Part shown: one piece after another, positions 46,745 to 54,864 of the stretch
Numbering within the stretch: the stretch's first letter is position 1
How the letters are laid out: each line of letters opens with the position of its first letter
Source: Caballeronia insecticola
GTDB taxonomy: Bacteria > Pseudomonadota > Gammaproteobacteria > Burkholderiales > Burkholderiaceae
DNA length: 64,000 nucleotides
NCBI RefSeq assembly: GCF_000402035.1
Contig: NC_021287.1
Span: 1,302,001-1,366,000 of the forward strand
Reading direction: 5' to 3'
Program-made: the position numbers and the translations under genes
The notes under the pieces: generated by a model
The model's input: only the letters and a program-made list of their open reading frames with translations
Database searches by the model: none
Told to the model about the DNA's origin: nothing

Positions 46745-47707
46745 ATGGACCGTTTCAAGCAGATCGAAACCTTCGTGCGCGTGGCCGAGGCGGGCAGCCT
46801 CGCGGCGGCGGCGCTGGAAGAGGGCGTGTCGCCGGTGATTCTCGGGCGGCGCATCGACGCGCTCGAAAAGCGCCTCGGCGTGAAGCTGATGTACCGCTCG
46901 ACGCGGCGGCTCGTCGTGAGCGAGGAGGGCGCCGCGTTTCTCGACCGCTGCAAGAATCTGCTCGCGGAATGGGATCAGGCGGAGAACGAACTCGCGGCCG
47001 GGCGGCGCGCAGTGGGCGGGCATCTGATCGTATCGGCGCCGGCGGCGTTCGGACGCATGCATGTCGCGCCGCACGCGCCGGCGTTCGTCGCCGACAAGCC
47101 CGAATTGCAGATGTCGTTCAATCTGACCGATCGCGTCGTCGATCTGGTGCGCGAGGGCTACGATCTGTCGATTCGCATCGGCGGGGCGGTCGATCCGAAC
47201 TTCGTCGCGGTGAAACTGGCAGGCAACCGGCGCGTCGTGTGCGGCACGCCCGCGTACTTCAAGAAGCACGGCAAGCCGAAATCGCTCGAAGATCTGCCGG
47301 AGCACAACTGTCTCGCGTTCAATCTGCAGGGCGGCCAAAACCGCGGCTGGTACTTTCGCCGCAACGGCAAGCTGGTGACGGTGCGCGTTTCCGGCAACCT
47401 CGATTGCAACGACGGCGAATTGCTGCATCGTTGGGTATCGGAAGGCCTCGGACTCGGCTGGCGCTCGACGTGGGAGATTCAGCGGCAACTCGAAGCGGGC
47501 GAACTCGAAACCGTGCTGGACGAGTTCGAATTACCCGATTACGACATCCTCGCGGTCTATCCGCAACAGCGTTATGTGCCTGCGCGCGTGCGCTACTTCA
47601 TTGATTATCTTAAGGAAATCTACGCGCAGCCCGGCTACTGGAGCCGCCTGCTCGCGCCGCCCGGCGAGCCTTTGCCGGAGCACGCGCCCGTCGCCCATGG
47701 ACGCTGA
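46745..47707 (+). CDS. LysR family regulator of the glyoxylate operon
   Basis: 320 residues. Winged helix about 1-60 (MDRFKQIETFVRVAEAGSL; SPVILGRRIDALEKRLGVKLM in parts) and a periplasmic-binding-like effector domain. It is divergently placed next to gcl-hyi-glxR and shares their 187-base promoter region, which is the usual arrangement for a LysR regulator and its target. GGAGA upstream of the ATG. Effector unknown; glyoxylate or a related acid is plausible. Confidence 0.88.
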   Translation: MDRFKQIETFVRVAEAGSLAAAALEEGVSPVILGRRIDALEKRLGVKLMYRSTRRLVVSEEGAAFLDRCKNLLAEWDQAENELAAGRRAVGGHLIVSAPAAFGRMHVAPHAPAFVADKPELQMSFNLTDRVVDLVREGYDLSIRIGGAVDPNFVAVKLAGNRRVVCGTPAYFKKHGKPKSLEDLPEHNCLAFNLQGGQNRGWYFRRNGKLVTVRVSGNLDCNDGELLHRWVSEGLGLGWRSTWEIQRQLEAGELETVLDEFELPDYDILAVYPQQRYVPARVRYFIDYLKEIYAQPGYWSRLLAPPGEPLPEHAPVAHGR

Positions 47708-47764
47708 ATGCCTGCTAAATGCTTGAATTCACAGCCAAAGTCAGTCGCAAAATGCTGATTTGTC

Positions 47765-47793
47765 TTGCCCACGCGAGCGGAACGCGTTATAGT
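47765..47793 (+). promoter_or_regulatory. Promoter of the rpsF operon
   Basis: TTGCCC (47765-47770), 17-base spacer, TATAGT (47788-47793). The start would be near 47800, leaving a leader of about 68 bases before rpsF that contains G/C-rich self-complementary sequence (47813-47837); an S6:S18-binding autoregulatory leader is possible but not demonstrated. Confidence 0.6.
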
Positions 47794-47867
47794 TTCGGGC
47801 TTCTCACTTGCCGCACCGGTCCGACGCCCGGGTGGCTTTTATCCATAAGTCAGCACAAGGAGTGAAT

Positions 47868-48239
47868 ATGCGTCATTACGAAATCGTCTTTATCGTGCAC
47901 CCCGATCAGAGCGAGCAAGTGCCCGCCATGATCGAGCGCTACAAGGGCACGATCACGTCGCACGGTGGCCAGATCCACCGCATCGAAGACTGGGGCCGCC
48001 GTCAACTGGCCTACATGATCGAGAAACTCGCGAAGGCTCACTACGTCTGCATGAACATCGAATGCGATCAAACGACGCTCGAAGAGCTCGAACACGCATT
48101 CAAGTTCAACGACGCCGTTTTGCGTCACCTCATCGTCAAGCTGAAGAAGGCCGAAACCGGCCCGTCGCCGATGATGAAGGAAGTGCAGCGCGAAGAAGCC
48201 AAGAAGGCGGCCAGCCAGCCGTCCGAAGCGCAGGCTTAA
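47868..48239 (+). CDS. rpsF: 30S ribosomal protein bS6
   Basis: 123 residues: [53 protein letters not shown]; an Ala/Lys/Glu tail as in proteobacterial S6. Binds 16S rRNA with bS18. AAGGAG before the ATG. First gene of rpsF-priB-rpsR-rplI. Confidence 0.98.
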   Translation: MRHYEIVFIVHPDQSEQVPAMIERYKGTITSHGGQIHRIEDWGRRQLAYMIEKLAKAHYVCMNIECDQTTLEELEHAFKFNDAVLRHLIVKLKKAETGPSPMMKEVQREEAKKAASQPSEAQA

Positions 48240-48284
48240 GGACAGTTCAGAACTGTCAAGCCATCAGGGAACAACACTAATCTC

Positions 48285-48584
48285 GTGAACCGGCTGCAGC
48301 TGACAGCAAGCGTCGTGGAACGCGAACCGGTGCGGTACACGCCCGCCGGCATCCCGATCGCAAGCTGCACGTTGCAACACGCGGCAGAAGTCGTCGAAGC
48401 GGGCATCGCCCGGAAGATCGAACTGACACTGCAGGCAGTGGCGGCCGGAGAAGCGAGCGGCAAGCTGGAAAGCTGTCCGATGGGCGTCGAAACACGCTTC
48501 ACCGGCTTTCTGGCGAAGAAAAGCCGTAATGCCCGAACCCTGGTGTTTCACATCACAGAATTGCAGGACATTGGAAAGGACTGA
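48285..48584 (+). CDS. priB: Primosomal replication protein PriB
   Basis: 99 residues, GTG start at 48285. OB-fold single-strand DNA-binding protein ([50 protein letters not shown]). Acts in PriA-dependent replication restart. Position between rpsF and rpsR is the standard proteobacterial one. Length matches E. coli PriB (104). Confidence 0.95.
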   Translation: MNRLQLTASVVEREPVRYTPAGIPIASCTLQHAAEVVEAGIARKIELTLQAVAAGEASGKLESCPMGVETRFTGFLAKKSRNARTLVFHITELQDIGKD

Positions 48585-48586
48585 AC

Positions 48587-48862
48587 ATGCCCCGCCCGAC
48601 TGGTAAGAAATTCGACAAGCGTCGTCAGCAACAAAACCCGCTCTTCAAGCGCAAGAAGTTCTGCCGTTTCACGGCAGCCGGTGTCGAGTACATCGACTAC
48701 AAGGACACGGAAACGCTGAAGGACTTCATCGGCGAAAACGGCAAGATCACGCCGGCTCGTCTGACTGGCACGAAGGCGCACTATCAGCGCCAGCTCGACA
48801 CGGCCATCAAGCGCGCACGTTTCCTCGCGCTGCTGCCGTACACCGACCTGCACAAGGCCTAA
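48587..48862 (+). CDS. rpsR: 30S ribosomal protein bS18
   Basis: 91 residues: [21 protein letters not shown] and the conserved [30 protein letters not shown] (in parts). Starts 2 bases after priB stops, with AAGGA inside priB's end. Confidence 0.98.
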   Translation: MPRPTGKKFDKRRQQQNPLFKRKKFCRFTAAGVEYIDYKDTETLKDFIGENGKITPARLTGTKAHYQRQLDTAIKRARFLALLPYTDLHKA

Positions 48863-48890
48863 TCAGACGACGCATAAGGACAAGCCAAAA

Positions 48891-49346
48891 ATGCAAATCA
48901 TTCTTTTGGAAAAAGTCGTCAACCTGGGCAACTTGGGCGACATCGTCAAGGTCAAGGACGGCTACGCACGTAACTTCCTGATCCCCGGCAAGAAGGCACG
49001 CCGCGCCACGAAGGACGCAATCGCCGAATTCGAAGTTCGCCGCGCCGAACTCGAAAAGGTCGCCGCTGAAAAGCTGGCAGCCGCGCAAAAGCAAGGCGAA
49101 AAGCTGAACGGCTTCACCGTGCAGATCTCGCAGAAGGCTGGCGTTGACGGCCGTCTGTTCGGTTCGGTCACGAACGCGGACATCGCAGACGCGCTGAAGA
49201 AGCAAGGCTTCGCCGATGTGGAAAAGGCGCAAGTGCGTCTGCCGCAAGGCCCGCTGAAGATCGTCGGCGACCACGCAGTTCAAGTGGCGCTGCACACGGA
49301 CGTGCTGGTCGACGTCACGGTGTCGGTGCTCGGCGAGCACGCGTAA
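48891..49346 (+). CDS. rplI: 50S ribosomal protein bL9
   Basis: 151 residues. N-terminal domain [32 protein letters not shown] (in parts) with the L9 signature G-x2-V-x-V-K-x-G-Y-x-R-N-x-L-I-P, a long connecting helix, and the C-terminal rRNA-binding domain. AAGGA upstream. Last gene of the ribosomal unit, followed by a terminator. Confidence 0.98.
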   Translation: MQIILLEKVVNLGNLGDIVKVKDGYARNFLIPGKKARRATKDAIAEFEVRRAELEKVAAEKLAAAQKQGEKLNGFTVQISQKAGVDGRLFGSVTNADIADALKKQGFADVEKAQVRLPQGPLKIVGDHAVQVALHTDVLVDVTVSVLGEHA

Positions 49347-49386
49347 GTTTCAGGCGAGGCCCCGTGCCTCGCCCGCAGGAAAGAAG

Positions 49387-49431
49387 GGCAGGAACCAGAG
49401 GGGCAAAACCCCGAGGTTCCTGCCTTTTTTA
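49387..49431 (+). terminator. Terminator of the rpsF operon
   Basis: Outer stem GGCAGGAACC/GGTTCCTGCC with an inner stem GGGG-CAAAA-CCCC, then six T. It lies immediately before the dnaB promoter. Confidence 0.92.
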
Positions 49432-49432
49432 T

Positions 49433-49460
49433 TGTCCGCGACCCGCCATTCATCGATAAT
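49433..49460 (+). promoter_or_regulatory. Promoter of dnaB (predicted leaderless transcript)
   Basis: TTGTCC (49433-49438), 16-base spacer, GATAAT (49455-49460). The dnaB ATG is 8 bases after the -10, at the expected start point, and the bases before it (TCCACCCC) contain no Shine-Dalgarno. Confidence 0.55.
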
Positions 49461-49468
49461 TCCACCCC

Positions 49469-50857
49469 ATGAACGCACCGTCCAAAGACCCGCAACTCGA
49501 CGCGCTGAAGGTTCCGCCGCATTCGATCGAAGCCGAGCAATCGGTGATCGGCGGCCTGCTGCTGGACAACGCCGCATGGGACCGCATCGCCGACGTGATG
49601 TCGCAAGGCGACTTTTATCGCTATGACCATCGCATCATCTACGAACACGTCGGCAAGCTGATCGCGGCAACGCGCCCGGCGGACGTCATCACCGTCTATG
49701 AAGCGCTCACCATGGCCGGCAAGGCCGAGGAAGTGGGCGGTCTCGCGTATCTGAACGCGCTTGCGCAGAACACGCCAAGCGCGGCGAATATCCGCCGCTA
49801 CGCCGAGATCGTGCGCGATCGCGCGGTGCTGCGGCGGCTAGTCTCGGTGGCGGACGAGATTTCCGCGGACGCCTTCAATCCGCAAGGCAAGGAAGTGCGG
49901 CAGATTCTGGACGAAGCGGAATCGCGCGTGTTTTCGATCGCGGAAGACGGCGCGCGCGGCACGCAGGGCTTTCTGGAAATCGGCCCGCTGCTCACGCAGG
50001 TCGTGGAGCGCATTGACACGCTGTATCACACCGCCAATCCGAGCGACGTGACCGGCACGCCGACGGGTTTCGTCGACCTCGATCGCATGACTTCGGGCAT
50101 GCATGGCGGCGAGCTGATTATCGTGGCGGGCCGCCCGTCGATGGGTAAGACGGCTTTTTCGATGAACATCGGCGAATACGTGGCAGTGGAGTACGGCTTG
50201 CCCGTCGCGGTGTTTTCGATGGAAATGCCCGGCACGCAACTGACGATGCGGATGCTCGGCTCGGTCGGCCGGCTCGACCAGCATCGCATGCGCACGGGGC
50301 GGCTGACCGACGAAGACTGGCCGAAGCTCACGCACGCGGTGCAGAAAATGAGCGAGGCGCAGCTTTTCATCGACGAAACCGGCGGCCTGAACCCGATGGA
50401 ACTGCGCTCGCGCGCGCGGCGTCTCGCGCGTCAGTGCGGCAAGCTCGGCCTGATCATCGTCGATTATCTGCAACTGATGAGCGGCTCGAGCTCCGGCGAA
50501 AACCGTGCGACCGAAATTTCCGAAATCTCGCGGTCGCTCAAGAGCCTTGCCAAGGAACTCGACGTACCGGTGATCGCGCTGTCGCAGTTGAATCGCGGTC
50601 TGGAGCAGCGGCCGAACAAGCGCCCGATCATGTCGGACTTGCGCGAGTCGGGCGCTATCGAACAGGACGCGGACGTCATCCTCTTTATCTATCGCGACGA
50701 AGTCTACAATCCGGACAGTCCCGACAAGGGCACCGCCGAGATCATTATCGGCAAGCAGCGTAACGGTCCGATCGGTCCGGTACGCCTGACTTTCCACGGC
50801 CAATATACGAAGTTTGACAACTTCGCCGGCGCGCAGAGCTTCTACGGCAGCGAATAA
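49469..50857 (+). CDS. dnaB: Replicative DNA helicase DnaB
   Basis: 462 residues. N-terminal domain (about 15-115, PPHSIEAEQSVIGGLLLD) for ring assembly and primase contact; RecA-like domain with Walker A GRPSMGKTAF (221-230), Walker B LIIVDYLQLM, and the arginine-finger/H4 region ALSQLNRGLEQRPNKRP (in parts). No intein. Promoter evidence suggests the mRNA starts at the ATG. Standard location after rplI. Confidence 0.98.
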   Translation: MNAPSKDPQLDALKVPPHSIEAEQSVIGGLLLDNAAWDRIADVMSQGDFYRYDHRIIYEHVGKLIAATRPADVITVYEALTMAGKAEEVGGLAYLNALAQNTPSAANIRRYAEIVRDRAVLRRLVSVADEISADAFNPQGKEVRQILDEAESRVFSIAEDGARGTQGFLEIGPLLTQVVERIDTLYHTANPSDVTGTPTGFVDLDRMTSGMHGGELIIVAGRPSMGKTAFSMNIGEYVAVEYGLPVAVFSMEMPGTQLTMRMLGSVGRLDQHRMRTGRLTDEDWPKLTHAVQKMSEAQLFIDETGGLNPMELRSRARRLARQCGKLGLIIVDYLQLMSGSSSGENRATEISEISRSLKSLAKELDVPVIALSQLNRGLEQRPNKRPIMSDLRESGAIEQDADVILFIYRDEVYNPDSPDKGTAEIIIGKQRNGPIGPVRLTFHGQYTKFDNFAGAQSFYGSE

Positions 50858-50935
50858 CGCGGGCTGCTGTCACACCGTCACCACACGCCAACGGCCGCCG
50901 CGCGCAAGCGCGGTGCGCCGGGTAGTGCGCACAGG

Positions 50936-50941
50936 TACAAT
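50936..50941 (+). promoter_or_regulatory. -10 element for DUF47-pit unit
   Basis: TACAAT about 50 bases before ATG 50991; no strong -35 is evident. Typical of Burkholderia promoters. Confidence 0.4.
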
Positions 50942-50990
50942 ATGACGGTTTGATGTCCGTCTCAAAACTGACCCATCTATCGGGATTTTC

Positions 50991-51617
50991 ATGTTCGGTC
51001 GTTTCATGCCCACTGAGGGCAAATTCTTCGAGATATTCAACGCGCACGCGAAGTGCATGGTCGACGCAAGTCGCGAGCTTGAACTGCTGATCGACAACCT
51101 CGAAGACGCCGAGGTACACAAGCAGAACGTGCAGACGAACGAAAAGCGCGCCGACAAGCTCACGCACGAAACCATCGATCTGCTGCACAAGACTTTCATC
51201 ACGCCGCTGGACCGCGACGAGATCCACAAGCTGATCACGACGATGGACGACATCCTCGATCTGATGGAGGACGTCGCCACGGCCATTTCGCTGTATGACG
51301 TGCGCGCGGTGACCTCGGAGGCGAGCCAGCTTGCGCATATCTGCACGGCGACCTGCCTGCGCGTGCAACAGGCCGTGGGCTTGCTGGCCGACATGAAGCG
51401 TGCGAGCGAGATCCTGAAGATCTGCGAAGAAATCGACCGTCTGGAATCGGATGCCGACCGCGTGCTGCGCTCGGCGATGTCGAAGCTGTTCCGAGAAGAG
51501 GACGACGTCAAGACGCTCATCAAGCTGAAGGCGATCTACGAGTTGCTCGAGACGGTGACCGACAAGTGCGAGGACGTCGCGAACATTATCGAAGGCATCG
51601 TGCTGGAAAACGCCTGA
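50991..51617 (+). CDS. DUF47 (PhoU-like) phosphate-transport accessory protein
   Basis: 208 residues, all helical: FFEIFNAHAKCMVDASRELE, TLDRDEIHKLITTMDDILDLMEDV (in parts) and a C-terminal KLKAIYELLETVTDKCEDVANIIEGIVLENA. PhoU-like D-x2-E metal-binding pattern in MDDILDLMED. DUF47 proteins are encoded before Pit transporters and modulate them, as here (pit follows after 115 bases). Confidence 0.93.
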   Translation: MFGRFMPTEGKFFEIFNAHAKCMVDASRELELLIDNLEDAEVHKQNVQTNEKRADKLTHETIDLLHKTFITPLDRDEIHKLITTMDDILDLMEDVATAISLYDVRAVTSEASQLAHICTATCLRVQQAVGLLADMKRASEILKICEEIDRLESDADRVLRSAMSKLFREEDDVKTLIKLKAIYELLETVTDKCEDVANIIEGIVLENA

Positions 51618-51732
51618 TCGAACTTCCCGAACCCGCAGCGCGCGATTCGTCGCCGCGCGGCGGGCAGCCGCTCGACCACCGGGACGATAAACCGGCAGCG
51701 CGTTTCCAGACCGGTCAAAACAACACCAACTG

Positions 51733-52743
51733 ATGCATTCGATTCAACTCGCCATCTGGGCTGTCGCCTTGCTCGTCATAGTCGCACTCGCGTTCGACTT
51801 CATGAACGGCTTCCACGACGCCGCCAACTCCATCGCGACGGTCGTCTCGACCGGCGTGCTCAAGCCGCAGCAGGCCGTTGCGTTTGCCGCCGCGTTCAAC
51901 GTCATCGCGTATTTCATCTTTCACCTGAAAGTCGCCGCCACCGTCGGCAAGGGTACGATCGATCCCGAAATCGTCGATCACTACGTGATCTTCGGCGCGC
52001 TCGTCGGCGCCATCGGCTGGAATATCGTTACGTGGCACTACGGGATTCCGTCGAGCTCGTCGCACGCGCTGATCGGCGGGCTGGTCGGCGCCGCGCTCGC
52101 CAAGTCGGGCTGGGGATCGCTCAACATGGACGGCCTGCTCAAGACGGTCGCGTTCATCTTTATCTCGCCGCTGCTCGGCTTCGTGCTCGGCTCGTTCTTC
52201 ATGCTGCTCGTGTCGTGGCTGTATTTCCGTACGCCGCCCTCGAAGGTCGACCGGCGTTTTCGCCGCATGCAGCTCGTCTCGGCGGGCCTGTATTCGCTCG
52301 GCCACGGCGGCAACGACGCGCAGAAGACTATCGGCATCATCTGGATGCTGCTGATCGCGACCGGCTACGCTTCCGCGACCGCCGACGCACCGCCCGTCTG
52401 GGTGATCGGCCTGTGCTATCTGTCGATGGGTCTTGGCACGCTGTTCGGCGGCTGGCGCATCGTGCGCACAATGGGTCAGAAGATCACGAAGTTGAAGCCG
52501 GTCGGCGGTTTCTGCGCCGAGACGGGCGGGGCGATCACGCTCTTCGTGGCGTCGTTCCTCGGCATTCCGGTGTCGACGACGCATACGATCACGGGCGCCA
52601 TCGTCGGCGTCGGCGCGACGCAGAAGTTCAGCGCGGTGCGCTGGGGCGTCGCGGGCAATATCGTGTGGGCGTGGATTCTGACGATTCCCGCGTCGGCCGC
52701 GCTCGCGGCGGCCGGGTGGTGGATCGGCCACCGCTTCCTGTAA
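51733..52743 (+). CDS. pit: Low-affinity inorganic phosphate transporter (Pit family)
   Basis: 336 residues, about ten transmembrane helices with inverted repeat topology. Pit signatures are present twice: AFDFMNGFHDAANSIATVVSTGVL (in parts) and the second-half SLGHGGNDAQKTIGI, plus GIPSSSSHALIGGL and GIPVSTTHTITGAIVG. Imports metal-phosphate with protons. Operon partner is the DUF47 gene. Confidence 0.95.
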   Translation: MHSIQLAIWAVALLVIVALAFDFMNGFHDAANSIATVVSTGVLKPQQAVAFAAAFNVIAYFIFHLKVAATVGKGTIDPEIVDHYVIFGALVGAIGWNIVTWHYGIPSSSSHALIGGLVGAALAKSGWGSLNMDGLLKTVAFIFISPLLGFVLGSFFMLLVSWLYFRTPPSKVDRRFRRMQLVSAGLYSLGHGGNDAQKTIGIIWMLLIATGYASATADAPPVWVIGLCYLSMGLGTLFGGWRIVRTMGQKITKLKPVGGFCAETGGAITLFVASFLGIPVSTTHTITGAIVGVGATQKFSAVRWGVAGNIVWAWILTIPASAALAAAGWWIGHRFL

Positions 52744-52769
52744 CGCTCGCTCTAAGCAGTCTTATCAGC

Positions 52770-52799
52770 CTTCGGCCCCGCAGCGATTCGGGGCCGAAG
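52770..52799. terminator. GC-rich hairpin between convergent pit and SDR genes
   Basis: CTTCGGCCCCG (52770-52780) / CGGGGCCGAAG (52789-52799), 11-bp stem, 8-base loop, but no T tract on either side. Placement between convergent stops suggests transcript ends; may be T-less. Confidence 0.5.
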
Positions 52800-52803
52800 C
52801 GCA

Positions 52804-53610
52804 TCAGATGATCGGCGACGACACTCCGTCCATCGGAATGATCGCGCCCGACACGTAGCTCGCGCGGCGGCTCGCCAGAAACAGCGCGACGTCGGCGATT
52901 TCCTCCGGTTTCGCATAACGTCCGAGCGGCACCTTTGCCTGGCTTTCGGCGAGCACCGCATCGCGCGACACGCCCTGGCGCTTCGCCTCCAGTTCGAGCG
53001 CTTCCTCGACGCGCTCTGTGAGCGTCGCACCCGGATTGATCGCGTTGATGCGGATGCCGAACTTCGCGTAGTAATGCGCGAGGCCGACCGTGTTGAGCAT
53101 CAGCGCCGCGTTGGCCGCACCGCCCGCGATGTGAATGTCCGTCGCAATTTTTCCGCCCATCCCGACGATATTGACAATCGCGCCGGGCTCCGCCTGAGGG
53201 TCGCGCCGCAGCCGCTCGGCCATGCGCTTGAGCACCACTTGTTGCGGATAGACGTAGGAAAAGTACTTGGCGTCCATCGCGGCCTTGTAGGCGGCGGCAT
53301 CGAGCGTATCGGGGTCGTAGCGGCGCGCGGCGCCGGCGCTGTTGATCAGAATGTCGATGGGCCCGAGCGCGGCGCTCGCTTCCTCGACGACATCTTCGGC
53401 ACTATGCGCTTCGTGCAGATCGGCGCGCGCGAGATGGATGTGATGGCCGGCGCTCGCCAGCTGCTCGCGGGCGCGGGCGAGGTTCGCGGCGTCGCGCGAG
53501 ACGATCGCGACTTTCGCGCCTTCCTCCGCGAACGCTTTCGCGCAGGCAAAACCGATTCCCTTGCTGCCGCCGGTGATGAGCACGACCTTGCCCGCCAGTC
53601 CCAGATCCAT
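52804..53610 (-). CDS. SDR family protein with atypical active site
   Basis: 268 residues. Typical Rossmann start LITGGSKGIG (11-20) and NSAG (90-93). At the usual catalytic positions it reads IVNIVGMGGK and HIAGGAANAALML: the Ser is replaced by Gly and the YxxxK by G163-x3-N167. The C-terminal INPGATLTERVEEAL and GAIIPMDG are normal for SDRs. A subgroup of SDRs with GGAANAAL in place of YxASKAAL exists, so this is a variant family rather than a mutation, and normal tyrosine catalysis is not expected. Convergent with pit. Confidence 0.85.
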   Translation of the reverse strand: MDLGLAGKVVLITGGSKGIGFACAKAFAEEGAKVAIVSRDAANLARAREQLASAGHHIHLARADLHEAHSAEDVVEEASAALGPIDILINSAGAARRYDPDTLDAAAYKAAMDAKYFSYVYPQQVVLKRMAERLRRDPQAEPGAIVNIVGMGGKIATDIHIAGGAANAALMLNTVGLAHYYAKFGIRINAINPGATLTERVEEALELEAKRQGVSRDAVLAESQAKVPLGRYAKPEEIADVALFLASRRASYVSGAIIPMDGVSSPII

Positions 53611-53668
53611 GGTGTTCCGCTCCCGTGAGGAATGATCGAAACACGATAGCAGAGACGCGCGCCGCGCG

Positions 53669-54664
53669 TCAGTTCGTGCCGGTGGCGAAGCGGGCGATGG
53701 GATCGTCGGACGGGGCGGGGCGCGGCGCCACGAGTGAGCCGGTGGAGGCGCGCATCACGCGCACGGGCGGATCGGCTGATTCGGCGGGCGTGCCGACCGA
53801 CTGAGCCGCACGCGCTTGCTGCTGCGCTGCGCGTGAGGTCGGAGGAGGCGGCTCGAACGCATCCGCGGCGGCCTGGATCGGATCGGGGGCGGCGCTCACC
53901 GCTGTGACCGCTGTGGCCAGCGGCGGTGCGCTTGCGCCGGCGGCCTGCGCCTGGCGCTGGGCCGCGCTGAGCGTGGTCGGCGGCGGCTCGAAGGCGTCGG
54001 CGCTTGTCGGGGCGCTTGCCGGTGCAGTCGCAGGTTGTCGCGCATAGACCGGTTCCGGTGCCGCCGCGGGTGCCGCTGCCGGCGCCGGCGATGCGAGATA
54101 AGTCGGCGCATCGAACGGCGTGGGCGCGGCTTTCGGCGGCGCAACGCGTCGAATACCGTCGAATCGCTTCGCCCAGTATGGGTTCGTCAGATAGTCGAGC
54201 CGAACAGTGCCGCCCGTCGACGGCGCATTGACGAAGCGCAACTTGCCCACATAAATGCCGACGTGCGAATGCGGCCGCCCGGTCGTGTTGAAAAAGATCA
54301 GGTCGCCGGGCGCGACTTCGTCCGGTTCGACGGATTCGCCGCGCGAACTCATGTCGGCGGTCGTGCGCGGCAGATTCACCGACGCCGCACGATCGACGAC
54401 ATAGCGCACAAGCCCGCTGCAATCGAAGCCGGCGTCGGGCGTGTTGCCGCCCCAGCGGTACGGCACGCCGACGAGCGACATCGCCTGAATGGAGATTTCC
54501 TCGCGCCCGACGCTGTGATCGACGAAATTAGGGAAGCCGGGCGGCGGTTTGAAGGTGCGGTTGGCGGCCGTGCTGGCGGCGGGCTTGCGCGCTGCCTGCT
54601 GCGGCGCGCTTCCGCACGCAGCGAGCAGGACGGTCACGAGAAGCGGCAGCCAGAATCGACGCAT
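53669..54664 (-). CDS. NlpC/P60 (C40) peptidase lipoprotein
   Basis: 331 residues. Lipobox VLLAACGS (C17). Catalytic domain about 55-170: VGVPYRWGGNTPDAGFDCSGLV (in parts; nucleophile C82), SHVGIYVG (H134) and the NlpC-type third residue downstream. Spr/NlpC-like gamma-D-Glu-DAP endopeptidase of the envelope. The C-terminal 150 residues are Ala/Pro-rich and carry two copies of an ADAFEPPP-x-T-x2-AAQxQAxAA repeat (about 221-240 and 267-288), a disordered tail not needed for catalysis. Confidence 0.92.
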   Translation of the reverse strand: MRRFWLPLLVTVLLAACGSAPQQAARKPAASTAANRTFKPPPGFPNFVDHSVGREEISIQAMSLVGVPYRWGGNTPDAGFDCSGLVRYVVDRAASVNLPRTTADMSSRGESVEPDEVAPGDLIFFNTTGRPHSHVGIYVGKLRFVNAPSTGGTVRLDYLTNPYWAKRFDGIRRVAPPKAAPTPFDAPTYLASPAPAAAPAAAPEPVYARQPATAPASAPTSADAFEPPPTTLSAAQRQAQAAGASAPPLATAVTAVSAAPDPIQAAADAFEPPPPTSRAAQQQARAAQSVGTPAESADPPVRVMRASTGSLVAPRPAPSDDPIARFATGTN

Positions 54665-54810
54665 TGCAATGGGCGAGCGAAATCTCGCCGGAGGAAGACA
54701 GGTGTGCCGATACTAGCCCGCCGAACGGGCGTGCCGCAAGATTTCCTGATGTTCTACATGAAGTTTCAGATTTAACTGTTGTCCGCGCGAAACGTTCAGA
54801 CCAAATGGAA

Positions 54811-54840
54811 ACGGCCCGGCGGATCGCTCCGCCGGGCCGT
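54811..54840 (-). terminator. Terminator hairpin downstream of phoH
   Basis: ACGGCCCGGCGG / CCGCCGGGCCGT, 12-bp stem with 6-base loop; on the minus strand followed by TTTCC. Close to the phoH stop at 54865. Confidence 0.7.
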
Positions 54841-54864
54841 GATGCCAAAGAAAATGCCGCGCGC

